Source: Rhodococcus rhodnii
GTDB taxonomy: Bacteria; Actinomycetota; Actinomycetes; Mycobacteriales; Pseudonocardiaceae
DNA: 46,535 nt
Assembly: GCA_000720375.1 (NCBI GenBank)
Contig: JOAA01000063.1
Span: 1 to 46,535 of the forward strand
Direction: 5' to 3'
Shown here piece after piece: positions 1 to 8,202 of the stretch. A model generated the notes under the pieces. That model searched no databases. It had not been told where the DNA came from and was given only the letters and a program-made list of their open reading frames with translations. The stretch's first letter is position 1. Each line of letters begins with the position of its first letter. The position numbers were made by a program, and so were the translations under genes.

Positions 1-2585
1 ACGTGGCTGGTGCGGCCGCGCTGCTTGCCCAGAAACATCCCGACTGGCGATCCGGCACACTGAAAGCGTCGCTCACCACGAGCGCCAAGGACGTCGGCGT
101 TTCCTGGTACGAGGGAGGCTCCGGCCGTCTCGACGTCCCTGCTGCGCTGGCTGGCAAGGTTGTGGGGCCACCGTCGGTGGCGTTCGGTCGGCTGTCCTAT
201 CCGGACGGTCAGGCCCCGGCGACGCGCCAGGTGACCTACACCAACCTCACCGATCGGGACGTGACACTCTCCCTGACGGTCTCGGCTAAGCAGTGGAATG
301 GCGACCAGGCACCGGCAGGTGTGGCGTCTCTCGACCGGGACACCGTCGTTGTGCCCGCCCGAGGACAGGCGAAGATCGGGGTCAGGATCGACCCCACGAT
401 CGGCCCTGCCGGAGCGTACAGCGGGTTGATCACAGCCACCGAGACCGGCGGGACGACCGTCCGGACGCCGATCAGCTTCTACGATGCTCCCGAAACGTAC
501 CCGCTGACTGTGAAGATGGCCGACTCCCGGGGCAACGCGCCCGCGCAGAGGCTGCTGACTGTCGTGCGTGACGACTACGACTGGACCAACCCGACCAACA
601 ACGATCCATTCATCCCCCCGTACTTTTACGTGTCGGTAGCCAACGGAACCGGTACCGTCGAGGTTCCGCGGGGGAAGTACTCGACCACTGCCGTCGTTGT
701 CGAGCAAGCGGCTGACGTTCGACGTGCCACTCTGCTAGGCGCGGCGGAGGTCCCTGTTGACAAGCCGAGCACCATCGCGCTGGATGCCCGTACGGCCGTG
801 CCTATGCAGGTTGAGACCAAGACGCCGACGGATACCAGGGAACGGTTCACCGCAGTGCAGCGCTACGTGCCGGGAGTGCCTTGGTCCTTCGCCAGTGGTG
901 TGCTCACTGGGCCTGGTTGGCAGGTCTACATCACGCCCAGCGCTGCGGCGGGGCACGGAACAGTGGGTTCCCAGGATCACCTGACGCTGGGGCAGTCTCT
1001 GGTCGACCTCAATGTTCGTACGCCCCAGCAGTTGGCGCTGCACCCGCTGTACGACGCGGTGAGCATGGCGGGCAAGAGGGCGGGCCAGTGGGAGTTGCCG
1101 GTGGTCTCCGTCGATTCGGCCAACCCGGCGGGGTTCGCGGCGGCGAAAGACAAGGTGGCGCTCGTCCGAGTGGGCACAACCGGTGTCGCTGATGCCGAGC
1201 AGTCCGTGCGAGCGACGCAGGACGCCACCACCCAGGCCGGCAAAGCAGGCGCGGTGGCAGTCCTGACCTACCTCGACGCGCCGAGTGCGCTGCCCGTTGT
1301 GGGAACAACCGACGATCAGGTACCGCTTCTGTCGTTGAGTCGGGAGGAAGGCCAGCGACTGCGCGAGATGGCTGAGCGGGGCGGGGTCACAATCTCGATC
1401 ACCGTCCGAAGCAAACCCGAGTACATGTACAACTTGTACTTCCGCGATCGCAACGGGGTGCCGGCGCCGCACGTCAACCGGGTTGATCCTGCCACGCTGG
1501 TGGCAGTGGACACCCGCTACCACAGCGACAAGCCCGACAACTTCTTCACCAAGAAGTGGTTCGCGCTGCCCACGGACGTCCCGTCCAGCGTAGCGCTCAT
1601 CGGAACACAGTTCCGCGGCCCTTCGCAGTGGACGGAATACGTCGGACCAGCCGACAACAAGGTGTTCTGGAAGCGTTTCGTATTGCAGATGGCACCGACC
1701 AGCAGCGGAACGCCCGACGTCGCCACGACGTTCAGCATGATCTCCGAGGACGTGTTCGCCACGGCGGGCCTACGGCCACAGGAACGCTGGTTCCAGGCCC
1801 CGATCCACAGCGGCGCGGCCACGTACAAGGCCGGTGGCTTCCCCTTGCTGTGCTCGCTGTGCCGTGACAGCATGGGTAACTTCATTCCCGCCGCCCAATT
1901 GATGGATTCCACCCACGGGCACTTCGCCGAGCCGTGGCAGGCCGGGCAGTACCTCAGCAAGGTCCGGATGTATCGCGGCGGCCAGGAGATTCCCCGCCAG
2001 GTCGTCGACCCCTCGTTGCCGATCCCGCTGTTCCACATCGGTCAGGAGTCCGCGCGCTACCGGCTCGAGACCGTGGACGAGTGGCCGGCGAAGCCCGCGT
2101 ACGGCTGGCCCAACGGGGCGGTCCACCGGCTGACCCCGAAGACCACCACGGTGGCGACCTTCAACTCGGCGCCACCGGCCAGCGCCCTGCCACCCGGCTA
2201 CAAGTGTCTGGGAACCCGGGCAAAGTGCGCCTTCCAACCGGTCATCCAAGTCGACTACCAACTCGGCCTCGACCTGCTCAACCAGGCACCTGCCGGACGT
2301 ACGTTCACGTTCGACGTCGGCGTCGGGTCGCATGAAGGCGCGGAATCGGCGGGCCGGATCACCGAGTTCCGGTTGTGGTATTCGACCAATGACGGCACCA
2401 GTTGGCAGCGCGCCCAGGTCGTTGCCAAGCGGAACGGTCAGTACTCGGTTCAGATCGCGCATCCAGCGCTCAACCAGACGAACGGATTCGTCTCGCTGCG
2501 CGCCGAAGCGTGGGATGCCGCTGGCAACCGGATGAACCAAACCATGCAGCGCGCCTACGCGCTGACAGCAAATCCTGTCGGCTGA
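1..2585 (+). CDS. Secreted subtilisin-like (S8) serine protease, C-terminal part
   Basis: The reading frame is open at the left edge, so position 3 is not a true start. The first visible residues (VAGAAALLAQKHPDW) match the helix just after the catalytic Ser of S8 peptidases (GTSMAAPHVAGAAALL), so the signal peptide, propeptide and catalytic Asp/His lie outside the window. About 860 residues follow. After the catalytic domain comes a beta-rich Fn3-like segment (visible residues ~55-160), then a protease-associated (PA) domain at ~345-466, then long C-terminal beta-sandwich regions ending with a possible Fn3-like domain. The protein is probably exported and degrades extracellular protein or peptides. 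It ends in TGA just before a strong hairpin and converges on the next gene. The family call is firm; the substrate is unknown. Confidence 0.85.
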   Translation, partial: VAGAAALLAQKHPDWRSGTLKASLTTSAKDVGVSWYEGGSGRLDVPAALAGKVVGPPSVAFGRLSYPDGQAPATRQVTYTNLTDRDVTLSLTVSAKQWNGDQAPAGVASLDRDTVVVPARGQAKIGVRIDPTIGPAGAYSGLITATETGGTTVRTPISFYDAPETYPLTVKMADSRGNAPAQRLLTVVRDDYDWTNPTNNDPFIPPYFYVSVANGTGTVEVPRGKYSTTAVVVEQAADVRRATLLGAAEVPVDKPSTIALDARTAVPMQVETKTPTDTRERFTAVQRYVPGVPWSFASGVLTGPGWQVYITPSAAAGHGTVGSQDHLTLGQSLVDLNVRTPQQLALHPLYDAVSMAGKRAGQWELPVVSVDSANPAGFAAAKDKVALVRVGTTGVADAEQSVRATQDATTQAGKAGAVAVLTYLDAPSALPVVGTTDDQVPLLSLSREEGQRLREMAERGGVTISITVRSKPEYMYNLYFRDRNGVPAPHVNRVDPATLVAVDTRYHSDKPDNFFTKKWFALPTDVPSSVALIGTQFRGPSQWTEYVGPADNKVFWKRFVLQMAPTSSGTPDVATTFSMISEDVFATAGLRPQERWFQAPIHSGAATYKAGGFPLLCSLCRDSMGNFIPAAQLMDSTHGHFAEPWQAGQYLSKVRMYRGGQEIPRQVVDPSLPIPLFHIGQESARYRLETVDEWPAKPAYGWPNGAVHRLTPKTTTVATFNSAPPASALPPGYKCLGTRAKCAFQPVIQVDYQLGLDLLNQAPAGRTFTFDVGVGSHEGAESAGRITEFRLWYSTNDGTSWQRAQVVAKRNGQYSVQIAHPALNQTNGFVSLRAEAWDAAGNRMNQTMQRAYALTANPVG

Positions 2586-2599
2586 CAGGGCAGAATGAC

Positions 2600-2640
2600 A
2601 CTGTGCCGCGCAACGCGTGACTGCCGTTGCGCGGCACAGT
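2600..2640. terminator. Bidirectional hairpin terminator
   Basis: A perfect 16-bp inverted repeat (ACTGTGCCGCGCAACG at 2600-2615, its complement at 2625-2640) with a 9-nt loop lies between two convergent genes. There is no clear U-tract, which is usual for actinomycete terminators. Confidence 0.85.
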
Positions 2641-2650
2641 CATCAGTTCT

Positions 2651-3235
2651 TCAGCACCGGCCGGGTGTGGCGGGCAGTTTGACGAAGTCTGTTTTGGTGC
2701 ATCCGGTGAAGTTGACGTGGGTCAGCGACAGGCCGGCTGCGGCGTCGGCGGGAGTGAGCGGCTCTGCCGGTGCACCCCTCAGAAACAGCGTGGAATAAGT
2801 GGTCGCCGCAGCGTCCATCACCTCGCCGATCCAGTTCAACAGCGCGATTCCCACACTGTCAGGGATGTCGGCACTGGTATCGAAGAACTGGTCGGGAATA
2901 GCGCCGGTGAAGCTGGTGCTGGCCAAGAGGTACGCCGAGCCTGGCGCCAGCAGGGTGGGTTGCGGGATCACGGCGACCGGGACGATCCGCGTGCCGACGT
3001 TGGCCAGCACAAGGCCGCTGATGTCAACCGTTGCGGAGCCCCTGTTGCAGAATTCGATGAACTCTTTGAGAGCACCATCCGGATCCGCGCCGCGGGTGGC
3101 GAATTCATTGATATACACACCGGATGGGATGCTGGCGGACTGTCGCTTCTGCTCGGCCGCGTTCCCGGTACCGGCTGCACATGGCCCGAGCATGGCCATA
3201 ATTGTCGCGGCGATGGCGGCAAGTGTCCGCCTCAT
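2651..3235 (-). CDS. Secreted lamin-tail-domain (LTD) protein
   Basis: Starting at ATG 3235 gives 194 aa. A good ribosome-binding site (GGGAG about 9 nt upstream) and a typical signal peptide (MRRTLAAIAATIMAMLGPC, then an Ala-rich cleavage region) support this start. The open frame continues upstream to 3397, and an alternative ATG at 3334 inside the conserved leader element is in frame. The mature part (residues ~35-190) has the lamin tail pattern: INEF near the N-terminus, then EFIEFCNRG and DISGLVL, forming an immunoglobulin-like beta-sandwich. LTDs occur in secreted bacterial proteins, often with nucleases, and probably mediate binding. Three Cys remain in the mature protein. No partner gene is adjacent, so the function is unknown. 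Confidence 0.75.
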   Translation of the reverse strand: MRRTLAAIAATIMAMLGPCAAGTGNAAEQKRQSASIPSGVYINEFATRGADPDGALKEFIEFCNRGSATVDISGLVLANVGTRIVPVAVIPQPTLLAPGSAYLLASTSFTGAIPDQFFDTSADIPDSVGIALLNWIGEVMDAAATTYSTLFLRGAPAEPLTPADAAAGLSLTHVNFTGCTKTDFVKLPATPGRC

Positions 3236-3261
3236 GGCACGCTCCCTCGGCTCGTCGAAAC

Positions 3262-3360
3262 GCTGTGGAGCTCGGGCCGTCGGGGTGGCCCGAGCTCCAT
3301 GCGGTTGAGTTGTTGTTGATGCACATGGCGACATGTGCGAGGTGCCTCGATCACGTTTCT
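3262..3360 (-). repeat. Conserved leader element, copy 1
   Basis: This ~100-bp stretch is about 85-90 % identical to 7602-7700. On the minus strand it holds a conserved ATG (3334) opening MSPCASTTT, then a 13-bp perfect hairpin, and lies just upstream of the lamin-tail gene. Relative to copy 2 there is a 1-nt deletion in the AAC repeat region. Flanking DNA on the far side is only weakly similar to copy 2. The role is unknown; it could be a leader/attenuator or a mobile terminator cassette. Confidence 0.6.
3266..3299. terminator. 13-bp perfect hairpin (leader copy 1)
   Basis: TGGAGCTCGGGCC at 3266-3278 pairs perfectly with GGCCCGAGCTCCA at 3287-3299, with an 8-nt loop. It sits 31 nt upstream of the lamin-tail start, so it could terminate upstream transcripts or attenuate that gene. 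Confidence 0.7.
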
Positions 3361-3460
3361 TCAGGGCATCGAGGGACCCTGTGTCGGACCTTTCCATCCC
3401 GGGCGCACTGCGGGAAAGAGGCCGTTGGCGCGGCCTCGGTGGCTTCGATTTCGATCTTAT

Positions 3461-3730
3461 TTATTCCCCATTGGCTCGGATTTGTTCGGGCTCATGTACC
3501 GGTCCTGCCCGCGTCGGCTTCTTGCCCTCCACCGCGAACTTGGTGCTGCGTATGTCCCGGCAGAAAGTGCTCCTGGACTCGGAAAATGAGGACGAACGTG
3601 ACAGGCAGCGGTTGCATGGGTTGGTGGCAGGCCACATCCGGCCAGTGGTGAGCGGGCCCGAAGATCCGGGCAGCCGACCTTCTTTCAGGGTGCCAGATAT
3701 GACCTCGAATCGTTGTGGGACAGGTGCCAC
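3461..3730 (-). pseudogene. Possible decayed C-terminal remnant of an XRE-type regulator
   Basis: The end of this minus-strand frame (PVHEPEQIRANGE) resembles the tail of the intact XRE protein at 7753-8148 (PPHEPERNPGD). Both sit at the same place relative to the conserved leader/hairpin element, and weak nucleotide similarity between the two loci extends ~130 bp past the core. No helix-turn-helix is recognisable. I read it as the ruin of a second regulator-plus-leader cassette; the call rests on weak similarity. Confidence 0.3.
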
Positions 3731-3782
3731 GGGCCGCGATTGTCCTTAATGATCTTTGGTCGCAGGCTTCTTCACACCTGTG

Positions 3783-4110
3783 TCAAGTTTCAGGCTGCGG
3801 GTGTGGGTCGGGCGCGATCGGCGTAGCCGTCGACATGACGATCAAGTGTGCGCAGGGCCCGACGTAATTCGAGCGGGGCTTGGGGTGGTCAGCGGCAGTG
3901 AGCGGGATGAGCAGCCGGTTGTAGATCTTGGTGTAGAACACGGCGATGTGGATGCCGTCCTGGGTGACGACGTAACGGTTGGTGCACGGAAGGCGGATGA
4001 GTCGAGGCGTCGTCGCGACGGACCTGGTAGTGATCCGTACAACCCGGTCTCGTTCTTGGCGAACTGGAAGGTTTCCTCGACACCCCAACACTCCCGGCGA
4101 CTCAGACAAG
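3783..4110 (-). pseudogene. Degenerate transposase fragments (minus strand)
   Basis: Two pieces are readable in different frames on the minus strand. One is VEETFQFAKNETGLDHYQVR, the C-terminal catalytic region of an IS701-like DDE transposase. The other is a tail reading IHIAVFYTKIYNRLLIPL, which resembles the end of another actinomycete transposase. Frames shift between and inside the pieces and neither has an N-terminus. This is a scrap, joined head to head with the plus-strand remnant that follows. Confidence 0.5.
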
Positions 4111-4117
4111 CTCGGCC

Positions 4118-4855
4118 GACGAAGTCTACGGCCGTTCAGGTCCACTGCGGACCTTCCTGGAAGAACACGGGATCGGGTATGTGATGCGGGTTGGGTGCGC
4201 GTTCACCGTCGAGGTGGCGCCCGGCCGACGGATGCGCGCACCAGCGGCGGTGGCAGATCTGCTCGGTGAGCGGCTCGAAGGGCGAGCGCGCCTACGCCCT
4301 GGGGGCCGGGATCTCCACCGCCAGCCCTCGACACTTCCTGCTGGTGCGCAAGCACCTGCGCACCGGCGAGCTGGCCTACCACTACTGCTATGTGCCACCC
4401 GGACAGCCGGTCACCCTGATGACCCTGCTCCGGGTGGCGTGCCTGCGCTGGCCAGTCGAGGAGGACTTTGAGTTCGGCAAAGACCACTTTGGATTCGAGT
4501 ACTCGTAGGTCCGCCTTCGCACCGCTCTACTACGGCACATCGTACTGATCACGGCCGCGCTCGCCGTCTGCGCTATCACCGCTGCCCAAGCCAGAACCCG
4601 CAAGTCCGCCCCGCCCCTGCCCGTCGCTTCCGACGCCGACCACCCGAGGACCCCGGCCTCATCGCCCTGACCGTCGCCGAGATCAAACGCCTGTTCAACC
4701 TCGTCACCCGCAAGCTGCAGGCCGAACCCCATCACGTGCACTGGGTCTGGTGGCGACGACGCCACCAAGCCCGCGCGAAATGGTTCCACCACCGCACCCG
4801 ACTCCGCCGCCAAGCAACCGCTACGTGACAACATCAAAGTGTGGCTGCCCTACTA
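4118..4855 (+). pseudogene. IS701-like transposase remnant, copy 1
   Basis: Readable segments include DEVYGRSGPLRTFLEEHGIG, then after a frame change SPRHFLLVRKHLRTGELAYHY and EEDFEFGKDHFGFEYS, then further 3' pieces ending near LPY. These match the central and C-terminal parts of IS701-family DDE transposases and align with the copy at 19095-19940. The N-terminal half is missing and at least two frameshifts are present, so it is not functional. The 3' end (core AAAGTGTGGCTGCCCTACTA at about 4836-4855) is shared by four other sites in the window. Confidence 0.75.
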
Positions 4856-4985
4856 CGCGCTCGGAGGAGCCACGCAAATGGCCATCTATTTCGTCAGTTG
4901 CGGACATTAAATTAACTTCTTCAACAAAGACGCCCCACAGAAGAGGTCACCTCGGAAGACATATAACCGTGGAAAGGAAACAAAG

Positions 4986-5546
4986 ATGCCGACGATCAGG
5001 CCGCGAGCCATAGCATCGCTCGCCGCAGTCTCTGCGATGCTCGTCGCCCTCGTCACCACGGTTGGCGCGCCCGCATCCGCAACGGAGGAAGCCACCACCG
5101 GACCACGGCAGGGCCCGATAGTGCAGCGGACAGACCAGCCTTTCCTCCGCCAATCGCCGCCGTACTGGCGTATCCGCAACGGGGCTCCCGCCCAGCACTG
5201 CCTGCACGCCGCCGCCCCACCCCTTGTCGACCAGACACCCTGTCCCCCTTCCCACCCCACGGATGGGAACTCAAGTGGGTTGGGGGACCTTCTACCAGCT
5301 TCGAAACCAGGCCACCAACCAGTGCCTGCGCCGCGTCGCTCTGGATGTGATCCAGGCGCCCTGTGCCTTCGTCCCAGAGCAGGGGTGGGATCCCATCTGG
5401 CTGGGACGAGACGGCTACCACCAGCTCAGGAACCAGGCTGCCCCTCAGGTGTGCCTGCGCTGCGAAGAGGGCAATAACGTGACGTGGCCCCCTGCGCCGG
5501 GAATGACGCGCGTCAGTGGTGGAAGTTCATCGAACCTAGGCCATGA
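4986..5546 (+). pseudogene. Secreted ricin-B-type lectin gene with two frameshifts
   Basis: A good start exists: ATG 4986 preceded by GGAAAGGA, followed by a clear signal peptide ending near ASA. The reading frame then changes twice. The N-terminal frame (PPYWRIRNGAPAQHCLHAAA) runs to about 5275, the middle (FYQLRNQATNQCLRRVALDV) is in another frame, and the end (AGNDARQWWKFIEPRP, stop 5544-5546) is in a third. Joined, the product is one ~180-aa secreted beta-trefoil protein with repeated YQLRN and QWW lectin motifs. Both shifts lie in homopolymer runs (GGGGG near 5280, CCCCC near 5490), so sequencing error is a real alternative to decay. If intact it would bind extracellular carbohydrate. 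Confidence 0.7.
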
Positions 5547-5578
5547 GGATAGTTCGGCGATAGATGTGACAGACGCGG

Positions 5579-5603
5579 AACCCCGCCCGCAACGGCCGGG
5601 GTT
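5579..5603. terminator. Hairpin terminator after the lectin gene
   Basis: AACCCCG (5579-5585) pairs with CGGGGTT (5597-5603), followed by TT, 33 bases after the lectin stop codon. Confidence 0.55.
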
Positions 5604-5629
5604 TCGCAGCGAACTACTGGGCAGCTCAA

Positions 5630-5945
5630 TATCTGTCCGAAAGTTCAGGTCGACCTCGCGGTGCGCGATGGTCCAGTCGCCACAGACCAGGACCTCGCGG
5701 CCCTCGACAGCGACCTTGTCCCGCCGCTCGACAGACGAGGTGGGGCAGGAACGCCGCCATGAAGCGTTGCTTCTCCTCCTGCCTTGCCATACCGACGTCG
5801 CCGCTGGGCAGGTACAGGCTGCCGACCGTCAGCCCGGCAGGACCACCTCGACATACCGGCCGCTGCTATCGAACTCCCGCTCGCCGAAGCCAATCCGCAC
5901 CGCCTCCGGCATAGCCAGCGCAGTCCTTGACAGCACCGAGACAGG
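5630..5945 (-). pseudogene. xthA: Exodeoxyribonuclease III (XthA) fragment
   Basis: On the minus strand, pieces in shifted frames read RIGFGEREFDSSGRYVEVVL, SLYLPSGDVGMARQEEKQRF and EVLVCGDWTIAHREVDL. These are the central part of exonuclease III, the AP endonuclease/3'-5' exonuclease of base excision repair. Both termini are missing and the frame changes at least twice. In addition, the family's GDWNIAH motif reads GDWTIAH, replacing a catalytic Asn. It is bounded on its upstream side by an IS-end remnant at 5961-5990, so it was probably brought here or truncated by IS-linked rearrangement. Confidence 0.65.
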
Positions 5946-5960
5946 CATTCAGCCCTGATA

Positions 5961-5990
5961 CAAGATCTCAAAGTGCGGCTGCCCAAGTAG
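5961..5990 (+). mobile_element. Solo IS701-like right-end remnant
   Basis: CAAGATCTCAAAGTGCGGCT and the following GCCCAAGTAG match the 3' end of the IS copies at 4855, 19940 and 44127. It encodes the same terminal peptide style (DLKVRLPK-stop). It lies exactly between the truncated xthA fragment and the truncated ATPase pseudogene. Confidence 0.55.
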
Positions 5991-7545
5991 GCCGAGGGCT
6001 TCTGTCCACCACTGACCTTGAAAGGTCGAGGTCGTTGTGGAAGAACGCGACCACGCCGAAACCCAACGTGGTATTCGCCTGGGCGACTTCGTCGCCCAGG
6101 CGGTGCGCCAGGACGCGGGCCTGCTCCAGCAGACACCGCGCGGTGGCCAGGTCGGCCTGCAGCAGGGCGAGCCAGCTGCCGGTCCTCAGGGCGGCGGCGC
6201 GTCGCGGGCTGGGCTCCGGGGCCAGCGCCAGGGCTTGGCCGAGCCAGTAGCGGCCCTCGGTGTGTGTGCAGGAGCGGACCCAGTAGTGCCACAGGGCGGC
6301 GTCGATCTCCAGCCGGCCCGCGCCTGGCCGGGTTCGGTCAGGCAGAATTCCAGCGCGGCCCGCAGGTTGGGGTGCGCGCGCCACAGCCGGGCCAACCACG
6401 CCAGCTCGTTTGGTCCCAGCCACTCCTGCTCCGCCTGGGTGGCCAGGCAGCGGTAGTGGTCGCGGTGCCGGGCGCGCACGGCTGTCAGCTGGCTGGACGC
6501 CGCCAGATGTTCCTGGCCGTAGTGGCGGATGGCCTCCAACATCCGGTAGCGCGCGGAGATGTTGGTGCCATCGTGGGTTCGGGTCAGGACGGACTTGTCC
6601 ACCAGCGCGGCCAACCAGCTCGAGGACGTCCTGCTGGGCGACGCCTGCGCCGGTGCAGACCGTTTCGGCCGCGTCCGGGTCGAACCCGTCGGCGAACACC
6701 GACGCCCGCGCCCACAGTCGCTGCTCCGCCGGCGAGCAGAGCACGAAGCTCCAATCGATCGCCGCCCGCAGCGTCTGCAACCGGGCATCGCGACCCGGCT
6801 CCCGGTGGCCAGGAACCCCAGGTAGTCGTGCAGCCCGGTCAGGATCTTGGTCACCGGCATGGCCCGGACCCGCAGCGCTGCTAGCTCGATGGCCAGCGGG
6901 ATGCCGTCCAGCCAGCGGCAGATCCGCGTAATCGCCGCGTGGTTGCCGGCGTCGACCGTGAACCCGGGCCGGGCGAGCGCGGCTCGCTCGGCGAACAGCC
7001 GCACCGCCTCACCCTGTGCGACGGTGCGGGCGGTCATTGGCTGTTCTGGATCTGGCACCGGCAATGGCCGCCGCACCTCCAGCAGGTGCTCCCCGGCCGT
7101 GCGCAGGGCTTGCCGGTGGTGGCCAGGATCCGCACTCTCGCCGCCGCGGCCAGCAGTTGGCTGGCCAGCACTGCGCAGACGTCCAGGAGGTGCTCGCAGT
7201 TGTCCAGCACCAGCAGTAGCTGTTTGTCGGCCAAGTGATCTGTCAGCGTATCCATGACAGGAACAGCGAGCCGATTCTGGATACCCAGGACGTCGGCGAG
7301 GGTGGGGCCAGCAGCAGCGTGTCCTCGGTGAGTGCGGCCAGCTCGACCAGCCACACGCCGTCCGGGAAGGCCTCGCGCACCTAGGCGGCTACCCGCAGTG
7401 CCAGCCGGGTCTTGCCGACCCCTGCCACCCCGGTCAGTGTGACCAGCCGCGCCCGCCGCAGCAGCCGCGCCGCGTGGGCGATCTGACAGCGGCGACCGAC
7501 AAAACTCAACACGGCAGGAGCAGACGCAGTCTCGACAATGGCCAT
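5968..7545 (-). pseudogene. AfsR/COG3903-type NB-ARC ATPase regulator, multiply frameshifted
   Basis: The gene would start at ATG 7545 (MAIVETASAPAVLSFVGRR). It reads a FVGR motif and a Walker A (GVAGVGKT) in one frame, VREAFPDGVWLVELAALTED in a second, and Walker B (LLLVLDNCEHL) in a third. It then continues as LDGIPLAIELAALRVRAMPV and LRAAIDWSFVLCSPAEQRLW, followed by TPR-like helices (YRMLEAIRHYGQEHL) that alternate between frames to about 5968. At least five frame changes occur over 1.6 kb, so this is a dead gene. Intact relatives are STAND ATPase regulators of secondary metabolism. The C-terminus is lost against an IS-end remnant. It lies downstream of an XRE gene and the second leader hairpin. 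Confidence 0.75.
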
Positions 7546-7601
7546 CAAACGCCAGCCAGACCGCGAGCTGAGCCACGAGAGTTGAACACCACCGGTACAA
7601 A

Positions 7602-7700
7602 CGCGGTGGAGCTCGGGCCGAGGGGCGGCCCGAGCTCCGTGCGGTTGTAGTTGTTGTCGATGCACACGGCGACATGTGCCAGGTGCCTCGATCACATGCT
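7602..7700 (-). repeat. Conserved leader element, copy 2
   Basis: This is the second copy of the ~100-bp element, about 85-90 % identical to 3262-3360. On the minus strand it carries ATG 7675 (MSPCASTTT), an AAC-rich run and a GC-rich hairpin. It lies between the XRE gene and the ATPase pseudogene. Weaker similarity to copy 1 continues into the 3' end of the XRE gene. Confidence 0.6.
7608..7638. terminator. 13-bp perfect hairpin (leader copy 2)
   Basis: GGAGCTCGGGCCG at 7608-7620 pairs with CGGCCCGAGCTCC at 7626-7638 around a 5-nt loop. It probably terminates the XRE transcript or attenuates read-through into the ATPase region. Confidence 0.7.
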
Positions 7701-7752
7701 CCAGCCCGTCGAGGACCCCTGTGTCATCAAACCATTCCACCAGGGCCATTCT

Positions 7753-8148
7753 TCAAGAAAGTGGCCATTGATGCGGCCCCGGTTGTATCGGTCTGCCGTC
7801 TCGCCGGGTTTTCACATCGCCCGGATTTCGTTCGGGCTCGTGTGGTGGCTCGGCATGCCACGGGGGCCGCTGGAGTACGGCGGCCATCAACCGGTACTTC
7901 CTGGCAACGGTCGCAGCCTGCCGCAGGCTGGCCTGTGGTATTTGGAGCACGTGACTCAGCCAGTACAGCCAATGACCCGTTGGAATACGTTTACCCCGTT
8001 CCCATCTGGATATGTCGGAACGCGTAACCGTATCCCGGCCCGAGGCCGCGATCAGCGCATCGGCCAGCTCGCGCTGGCTGAGCTTGTGCCTGTGCCGAGC
8101 CGACCTGATCAGCTCAGAGATTGACTCAGGTGGCTCTTGATCATGCAC
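7753..8148 (-). CDS. XRE-family helix-turn-helix regulator
   Basis: This 131-aa protein has an N-terminal XRE helix-turn-helix at residues ~10-75: LIRSARHRHKLSQRELADAL, then RSDISRWERGKRIP. That is the Cro/CI pattern with a serine-rich recognition helix, so it should bind DNA. The region after residue 95 is short, basic and probably disordered, with no ligand domain. It starts at ATG 8148. The gene lies upstream of the leader/hairpin and the dead ATPase regulator, which suggests it once formed a regulatory pair with that ATPase. It may now act elsewhere or only on itself. Confidence 0.7.
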   Translation of the reverse strand: MHDQEPPESISELIRSARHRHKLSQRELADALIAASGRDTVTRSDISRWERGKRIPTGHWLYWLSHVLQIPQASLRQAATVARKYRLMAAVLQRPPWHAEPPHEPERNPGDVKTRRDGRPIQPGPHQWPLS

Positions 8149-8202
8149 GTTCTGTTTCCTGTCCCGATTGGTTTTCCCGCTGAAGCTCTTCTCAAGCCTG
8201 GT

